Made by a program: the position numbers and the translations under genes. 18,594 nucleotides of DNA from Candidatus Aminicenantota bacterium (GTDB lineage: Bacteria > Acidobacteriota > Aminicenantia > UBA2199). The stretch lies in the NCBI GenBank assembly GCA_023136725.1, contig JAGLQR010000005.1, positions 1-18,594 of the forward strand, in the 5' to 3' direction. Positions 14,534 through 18,594 of this stretch are shown here, one piece after another (position 1 is the first letter of the stretch; every line of letters begins with the position of its first letter). The notes below the pieces were generated by a model, which saw only the letters and a list, made by a program, of their open reading frames with translations, ran no database searches and had not been told where the DNA came from.

Positions 14534-16399
14534 TTAATAAACTATGTTTACCCTTCCCATTCCGATCCCACCATCACCATAAACTGCAGGAGAGATACCA
14601 TCTCCGTTCGCCGGGAAGACCGCTCCGAGAAATTTAAGCAATGCAGCCCACTCTTTCAGTTCCTGAACTCCCGGAGCAACATCAGAATCTATCCTGTAAT
14701 TCATATATGTTGCCGGATCTATCGGTTGTCCTGCAGAATCTCTCGGAATTATCGTAAGTCCCATTTGAGTAACCGCACCCATCATCTGAAGAGCATAATA
14801 GTCAACTACAACATGATAAAGTTTAGATGTATCTGTAAGGTCTATAGCTGCACCCTTGACACTTGTAAATGTATCCTCCTGCGGCGACAGATAGATTGCA
14901 GTAACACCTGCAAAGTAGGGAGCCATTGCCGGATTGTAATCTATTCTTATTCCTGAAAAATTAAGATAAAAGTCCTCTCCAAGCATCTGTGAAACAGTAA
15001 TCCCTGCCTCACAAGTATTCCTCAGATCAGGGCCTGTAATATAAAGTGACATCAAAGGGTATCCGGGCATTGCCTGAGAAGTATCCGGAGATAACCCGAG
15101 CGGAATCGCATTGAATATGTCTGTAAAAGTTACTACTCCTGTCTTCCCTGGGAACAAACCGTCCCGGATCACTCCATTCGGAATTACAGCTACATCATAA
15201 GGATTGCCATCATTCAACGGAGCAAGTTGTCCTGCGATTGTTCTCAAAGAATCTGCAGCGAGATTTCCGAGACCGGACTCTGTGGCACCGTGGACACGTA
15301 ACTCCGTACTGACACGCGAAACAGGCGCATCAAGTGATAAACCGGCAACCAGTAACGCCTGATCAATTACACTTTTATAATTATCAACAATAGTCTGAAA
15401 TATAGTTCTGTTCACGGCATCATCAGTTACTGCAATAAGCTGAAAGTCCTTTCCCTCGATCAATCCTGTATTTTTATTGAAAGTCACATCCAGTCTGCTC
15501 AGCCATTTCCCATACCCTCCGGGAGAGAATATCATGGTGTTTGATCCACCTTTCTGGATAAGTGTTTGTGTTGCAGTGTGATAATGTCCGGAGGCAATTA
15601 TATCGATCCCGGATACATTTTCAGCTATTAAAAGGTCATCACCTGTGCCATCATTGTATATTCCACCATGTGAAAGAAGAATCACAATATCAACCAGATC
15701 ATTATTTCTCAGATCATCAACTTTACTCTGAAGGAAACTATAATCATGATTAAAAGTTACAGGTGCAGCTGCAGGTGCAAGTGAGTCAGCCTGAACACCC
15801 ATTATCCCTAATATACCTATCTTCATTCCGTTAGATAACGTCAACACTTTCTTTGGAACTATACTACCGGAAGCAATCATAACCTCAAGCCCGTCATCAG
15901 ATGCTGATGCACTGCTTGTGATCATATTTGAAGCCACAATGGGAACATTGAAACCATTTCCTATCCCATTGGCTAACAGCATAATAAGCCCTGGAGTTGA
16001 CCAGTCAAACTCATGATTTCCAAGAGTTATAGCATCATAACCAACCATCTGAAAGAACTTTAAAGAAATTGGATTAGCAATTGCCAGATCATAGACAGTC
16101 CCCATGAAGAAATCGCCAGAGTCAACCACAACAACCGGGTTCCCCTCTTCTTCCTGTTCGTTTCTGACTGAAGCAATAATACTTGCTATCCTCGTATAGC
16201 CTCCGAGAACACTGTCATTATCTGAATTATCTTCAGGTGTATAATCCAGAGAAGGGCCGAAACCACCGGCATGACTGTGCATATCTGAAGTCTGAAGTAA
16301 TGTAAAAGTAACGGTGTCATCTGACGTCAAACTGTCACATCCCGTAAGACCTGCAATAATTAATAAAGCAAGAAATATCATAAGTACTCTTGAAACCAT
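14534..16399 (-). CDS. Lipoprotein 5'-nucleotidase/UDP-sugar hydrolase family metallophosphatase
   Basis: A 621-aa protein of the UshA/5'-nucleotidase family, which hydrolyses nucleotides or nucleotide sugars outside the cytoplasm. The signal peptide ends in a lipobox LTGC (18-21), so it should be lipid-anchored at Cys21. Metal ligands are visible: D39-M-H41 (SDMHSH), D93/D96 (VDSGDFF), GNHE (127-130), H244 (LSHGG) and GHYH (271-274). The C-terminal 5'-nucleotidase domain (about 360-600) carries LGNLAADSLRT and PNGVIRDG. The RBS is AAGGAGG, close to a consensus, before the ATG at 16399. A similar overall size to the E. coli enzyme supports a complete gene. Confidence 0.9.
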   Translation of the reverse strand: MVSRVLMIFLALLIIAGLTGCDSLTSDDTVTFTLLQTSDMHSHAGGFGPSLDYTPEDNSDNDSVLGGYTRIASIIASVRNEQEEEGNPVVVVDSGDFFMGTVYDLAIANPISLKFFQMVGYDAITLGNHEFDWSTPGLIMLLANGIGNGFNVPIVASNMITSSASASDDGLEVMIASGSIVPKKVLTLSNGMKIGILGIMGVQADSLAPAAAPVTFNHDYSFLQSKVDDLRNNDLVDIVILLSHGGIYNDGTGDDLLIAENVSGIDIIASGHYHTATQTLIQKGGSNTMIFSPGGYGKWLSRLDVTFNKNTGLIEGKDFQLIAVTDDAVNRTIFQTIVDNYKSVIDQALLVAGLSLDAPVSRVSTELRVHGATESGLGNLAADSLRTIAGQLAPLNDGNPYDVAVIPNGVIRDGLFPGKTGVVTFTDIFNAIPLGLSPDTSQAMPGYPLMSLYITGPDLRNTCEAGITVSQMLGEDFYLNFSGIRIDYNPAMAPYFAGVTAIYLSPQEDTFTSVKGAAIDLTDTSKLYHVVVDYYALQMMGAVTQMGLTIIPRDSAGQPIDPATYMNYRIDSDVAPGVQELKEWAALLKFLGAVFPANGDGISPAVYGDGGIGMGRVNIVY

Positions 16400-16438
16400 T
16401 GTTTCCTCCTTACATTGAAAATCGTTAAATTTGCATTA

Positions 16439-16467
16439 AAGTTAACAACAGGAGAAAATAAAGTCAA
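16439..16467 (-). promoter_or_regulatory. Sigma-70-type promoter for the nucleotidase gene
   Basis: On the minus strand, TTGACT (16467-16462) and TAACTT (16444-16439) are 17 bp apart. The -35 is good and the -10 fair. The leader would be about 33 nt with AAGGAGG before the ATG. Confidence 0.4.
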
Positions 16468-16487
16468 ATTTCGTTAAAAATACAGCA

Positions 16488-16516
16488 TTGATATTTTTTT
16501 TTCATTTAAATATAAT
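16488..16516 (+). promoter_or_regulatory. Sigma-70-type promoter for the FadL-like gene
   Basis: TTGATA (16488-16493) and TATAAT (16511-16516) are separated by exactly 17 bp, a near-consensus match. The predicted start is near 16523, 35 nt before the ATG, with AAGGAGGTCA (16543-16552) between. A second TATAAT (16523-16528) lacks a suitable -35. Confidence 0.65.
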
Positions 16517-16557
16517 TGATTTTATAATTTACAGTTTTTACTCAAGGAGGTCAAAAA

Positions 16558-17826
16558 ATGAGAAGGATTAATAGGTTTTTAATTATTACAGTATTATCTC
16601 TGATATTTGTTTCAGGGATTTTCCCAAACGGGTTGAGCCTTAACGGAGTCGGATCGAGAGCAAGCTCAATGGGAACTGCATACATAGGACTGTCAGATGA
16701 CTGGAGTGCAGTATTCTTCAACCCTGCAGGCCTTACCCAGATGGATAAAACAAATATATCCTTATTCGTAACAAATATTATGCCCTCAGGGACATACAAA
16801 TTTGAAATGGAAGGAATGACCCTTGCAGACACAGAATCAATTGGAAGTTCATATCCCTCCGGTGCATTTTCATACTTCAGACAATTTTCAGATAAAATAG
16901 TCGGTGGGATAGCCTTATATGTTCCTGCCGGTGCCGGAGCGGAATGGTCAGGCGATGACCTGGCTCTTCTTACAGGTGGCACTCCTCTGCTATGGGACAG
17001 TACGATATTCATGGTCACTGTTTCTCCTGCAGCAGCATACAAATTCAGTGATAAGTTCTCTCTCGGAGCATCAATAAATCTAAACTATGTCAGCTTGAAG
17101 ATGAAGAGACCGGGCGGCGACGGCAGCGCGATCCCCTATTTTCAATATGAAGAAGACCTCTCCGCAATGGCAATCGGATTTACATTCGGGGCAATGTATA
17201 AACCCAGCGATGTCATAAGTTTCGGCCTTACATGGAAAACTCCGGTCAATGCCAGCATCAAAGGTACTGCTAAAGCTCCATTCCTGGCAGCACTTGGGAT
17301 CCCGACAGAATCAGAAGGGACCAGATCGGCGACGTGGCCCACATGGGTTGGTGCCGGAGTTGCAATTACACCAAACGAGAAACTTACTATAACAATTGAT
17401 GTTACATACAATAATTGGGGTGAGCTTCAGAACATTCCTATTGAGTTCGATGATCAGATGTGGAAGTATGCCGGAATGGAAGAAGGGACAGAGTTCGGGC
17501 TTAATTGGGAAGATACTGTTGATATAAAGTTTGGAGTCGAATATAAGCTTTCAAACAGTTTTGCATTAAGGGGCGGATTTTACACAGACAAATCACCCTC
17601 ACCTGAAGAGACATTGAACATACTTCTCCCGAGTCTCCACTACAAGGCATTTACACTCGGATTCGGATATAAAAAAGGTAAAATTTCCTTTGACTTTGCC
17701 GTCGAGCATCTTTTTGGCAAGGATAGATATGTTGATCCCATGAATTATGACACAGCAGCAGGAATGCCCGGATCTCACGGGATGTTCATAGTTGTACCCA
17801 ACATATCACTAACTTACATATTTTAA
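16558..17826 (+). CDS. FadL/OmpP1/TodX-type outer-membrane transport protein
   Basis: A 422-aa predicted outer-membrane beta-barrel that takes up long-chain fatty acids or other hydrophobic compounds in known family members. The signal peptide covers about residues 1-22 (MRRINRF..., hydrophobic run, FPNG). The family's N-terminal hatch signature is clear: GVGSRASSMGTAYIGLSDD at about 31-49, followed by SAVFFNPAGLTQM with the NPAG motif. Strand-like alternating segments run through the body and the final residue is Phe (ISLTYIF), as expected for outer-membrane insertion. The RBS is AAGGAGG. Confidence 0.92.
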   Translation: MRRINRFLIITVLSLIFVSGIFPNGLSLNGVGSRASSMGTAYIGLSDDWSAVFFNPAGLTQMDKTNISLFVTNIMPSGTYKFEMEGMTLADTESIGSSYPSGAFSYFRQFSDKIVGGIALYVPAGAGAEWSGDDLALLTGGTPLLWDSTIFMVTVSPAAAYKFSDKFSLGASINLNYVSLKMKRPGGDGSAIPYFQYEEDLSAMAIGFTFGAMYKPSDVISFGLTWKTPVNASIKGTAKAPFLAALGIPTESEGTRSATWPTWVGAGVAITPNEKLTITIDVTYNNWGELQNIPIEFDDQMWKYAGMEEGTEFGLNWEDTVDIKFGVEYKLSNSFALRGGFYTDKSPSPEETLNILLPSLHYKAFTLGFGYKKGKISFDFAVEHLFGKDRYVDPMNYDTAAGMPGSHGMFIVVPNISLTYIF

Positions 17827-17854
17827 ATAATAAAACAATAATTTCCCTCCTCCC

Positions 17855-17895
17855 CCTTCAGGGCAAGGTGAATTCGCTTTAGTGAAGAGAAGGCG
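17855..17895 (+). repeat. 41-bp direct repeat, copy 1 (upstream of the SnoaL-like gene)
   Basis: The 41 bp from 17855 (CCTTCAGGGCAAGG...) to 17895 (...GAGAAGGCG) recur at 18554-18594 with a single difference, G at 17876 against A at 18575. Inside it TTCGC-TTTA-GTGAA can form a 5-bp stem with one G-U pair. Immediately after it comes a GC-rich run to about 17917 unlike its AT-rich surroundings. Confidence 0.85.
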
Positions 17896-17946
17896 GCCTG
17901 GACCGGGCCGGGGGGCTTATTCTCTGAATATAGAGCAGGAGGATAT
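17896..17946 (+). promoter_or_regulatory. GC-rich leader and strong RBS before the SnoaL-like gene
   Basis: After the repeat, a GC-rich stretch (about 17891-17917) can fold through GGCC (17894-17897) against GGCC (17906-17909). It is followed by AGCAGGAGG (17935-17943), a strong Shine-Dalgarno 3-4 bp before the ATG at 17947. I see no convincing promoter between the FadL-like stop and this gene. Confidence 0.35.
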
Positions 17947-18525
17947 ATGCAACAAGTTAAAAAAAAGGGAAACATCGTAACAGAATCAAGTGGAAAAAAG
18001 AACAATGGGTTCATTTATGAACGAAGACGTACATTTATTGTTCTTGTTGGGGGTTTACTATCAGTTTTATCTAAGCCTGTTTGGACACAGCAGAGAAAAT
18101 CTAAAATAAAACCTAATATAAAAAAGAGTATTGCTAAGAAATATTTCAAAGCTCTCTGGACAGGTGATTTTGCTACGGTGAAGAACTCCATATCTTCTGA
18201 TTACATTATGTCAGGCGGAGATGGCCGGCCCAGAGCCCGGGGTTTTCAAGAAACAAAACATGCAGCTGAGCCGTATGCAAAATCGTTTTCCAACATCCAG
18301 ATAAGAATAAATAAAATAACTATCGAAGGGGACACAGTCTCCATGTCCTGGGTATGGAAAGGAACTCATGTTTCCACCTTCCGGGGAATAAAGCCTACAC
18401 ACAAAAGAATTACTGCACATGGTATCTCCACAATTGAATTTAGAGGCAGGACTATCAAACGTGATCGTTATGTTTATGACAGTCTTGATTTCTATGAACA
18501 GCTAGGATCTCTTCCAAAAAGATAG
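17947..18525 (+). CDS. SnoaL-like (NTF2-fold) protein with Tat-like leader
   Basis: A 192-aa protein whose C-terminal part (about 62-185) resembles the SnoaL-like ester cyclase/NTF2-fold group: the opening helix KKYFKALWTGDFATVKNSIS, DYIMSGG, an alpha-helix with SFSNIQIRINKITIEGDTVSMSW, and GIKPTHKRITAHGISTIEFR. Ester-cyclase-like members often have no known substrate. The N-terminus is unusual: 25 residues, then RRRTFIVLVGG and a hydrophobic segment, which looks like a twin-arginine (Tat) signal or a membrane anchor. The start is fixed by AGCAGGAGG 3-4 bp upstream. The gene is bracketed by two copies of a 41-bp repeat. Confidence 0.7.
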   Translation: MQQVKKKGNIVTESSGKKNNGFIYERRRTFIVLVGGLLSVLSKPVWTQQRKSKIKPNIKKSIAKKYFKALWTGDFATVKNSISSDYIMSGGDGRPRARGFQETKHAAEPYAKSFSNIQIRINKITIEGDTVSMSWVWKGTHVSTFRGIKPTHKRITAHGISTIEFRGRTIKRDRYVYDSLDFYEQLGSLPKR

Positions 18526-18553
18526 CCTGCTGGTCGAACAATCCACTTCTTCT

Positions 18554-18594
18554 CCTTCAGGGCAAGGTGAATTCACTTTAGTGAAGAGAAGGCG
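18554..18594 (+). repeat. 41-bp direct repeat, copy 2 (downstream of the SnoaL-like gene)
   Basis: Matches 17855-17895 at 40 of 41 positions. The stem TTCAC-TTTA-GTGAA (18572-18585) is fully paired here. The window ends at the last matching base, so the true repeat could be longer. The distance between copies is 699 bp. Confidence 0.85.

Noticed and set aside
17855..17946. FMN (RFN) riboswitch-like sequence in the repeat (CTTCAGGGCAAGGTGAATTC)
   Set aside because: The stretch resembles the 5' part of the FMN element, but the following sequence lacks the conserved GACCGGCGGT and CCGACAGT parts, there are two copies 699 bp apart, and the genes nearby have no link to riboflavin.
17855..18594. 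Integron attC-like cassette (repeat-ORF-repeat)
   Set aside because: The layout of one ORF between repeats resembles a cassette array and copy 2 can pair with a bulged base, but no GTTRRRY core site follows the copy 1 repeat and no integrase is in view. Kept only as a direct-repeat finding.

Overview
The window reads as chromosome from a diderm (Gram-negative), probably anaerobic bacterium of moderately low GC content that I cannot place to phylum. The outer membrane is implied by ADP-heptose genes, a FadL-type outer-membrane channel and a lipoprotein 5'-nucleotidase. Anaerobic or low-redox life is suggested by the ferredoxin/MinD ATPase plus NifX-like operon. Gene density is high, intergenic gaps are short (the largest is about 250 bp), and several promoters fit the sigma-70 pattern with exactly 17-bp spacers.

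Layout. (1) 1-66 is the 3' end of a probable plus-strand gene. (2) 183-4214, minus strand: a tight four-gene operon, transcribed as subtilisin-like protease, hldA heptose-7-phosphate kinase, hldC heptose-1-phosphate adenylyltransferase, and a secreted acetolactate-decarboxylase-family protein. (3) 4353-4544: a small plus-strand ORF that shares its stop codon bases with the next gene. (4) 4541-6460, minus: a VirD4/TraD-type coupling ATPase standing alone. (5) 6564-10233, plus: a promoter overlapped by a strong Fur box, then a possibly frameshifted zinc-ribbon mini-gene, a Gly/Arg-rich DUF5320-like protein, a small basic membrane-segment protein, a NifX-like protein, two tandem MinD-type ATPases with inserted two-cluster ferredoxin domains, a second NifX-like protein with a His-rich tail, and finally a Fur-family regulator. 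(6) 10236-14061, minus: a five-gene set transcribed from a consensus promoter: ribbon-helix-helix-like protein, secreted protein, zinc-ribbon protein kinase, PP2C phosphatase (probably starting at a rare ATT codon) and a membrane ankyrin protein. (7) 14310-16399, minus: DUF2892 membrane protein downstream of a lipoprotein 5'-nucleotidase. (8) 16558-18525, plus: FadL-type channel and a SnoaL-like protein with a Tat-like leader. The SnoaL-like gene is bracketed by a 41-bp direct repeat with one mismatch.

How the genes fit together. The heptose genes supply ADP-heptose for LPS-type glycans. The Fur-boxed operon looks like a self-regulated iron-sulfur assembly/redox module related in content to the orange-protein (ORP) clusters of anaerobes. 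The kinase/phosphatase/ankyrin operon looks like a self-contained phospho-signalling unit with a cytosolic reversible switch and membrane/envelope partners. These two operons and the repeat-bracketed gene are the parts most worth a second look.
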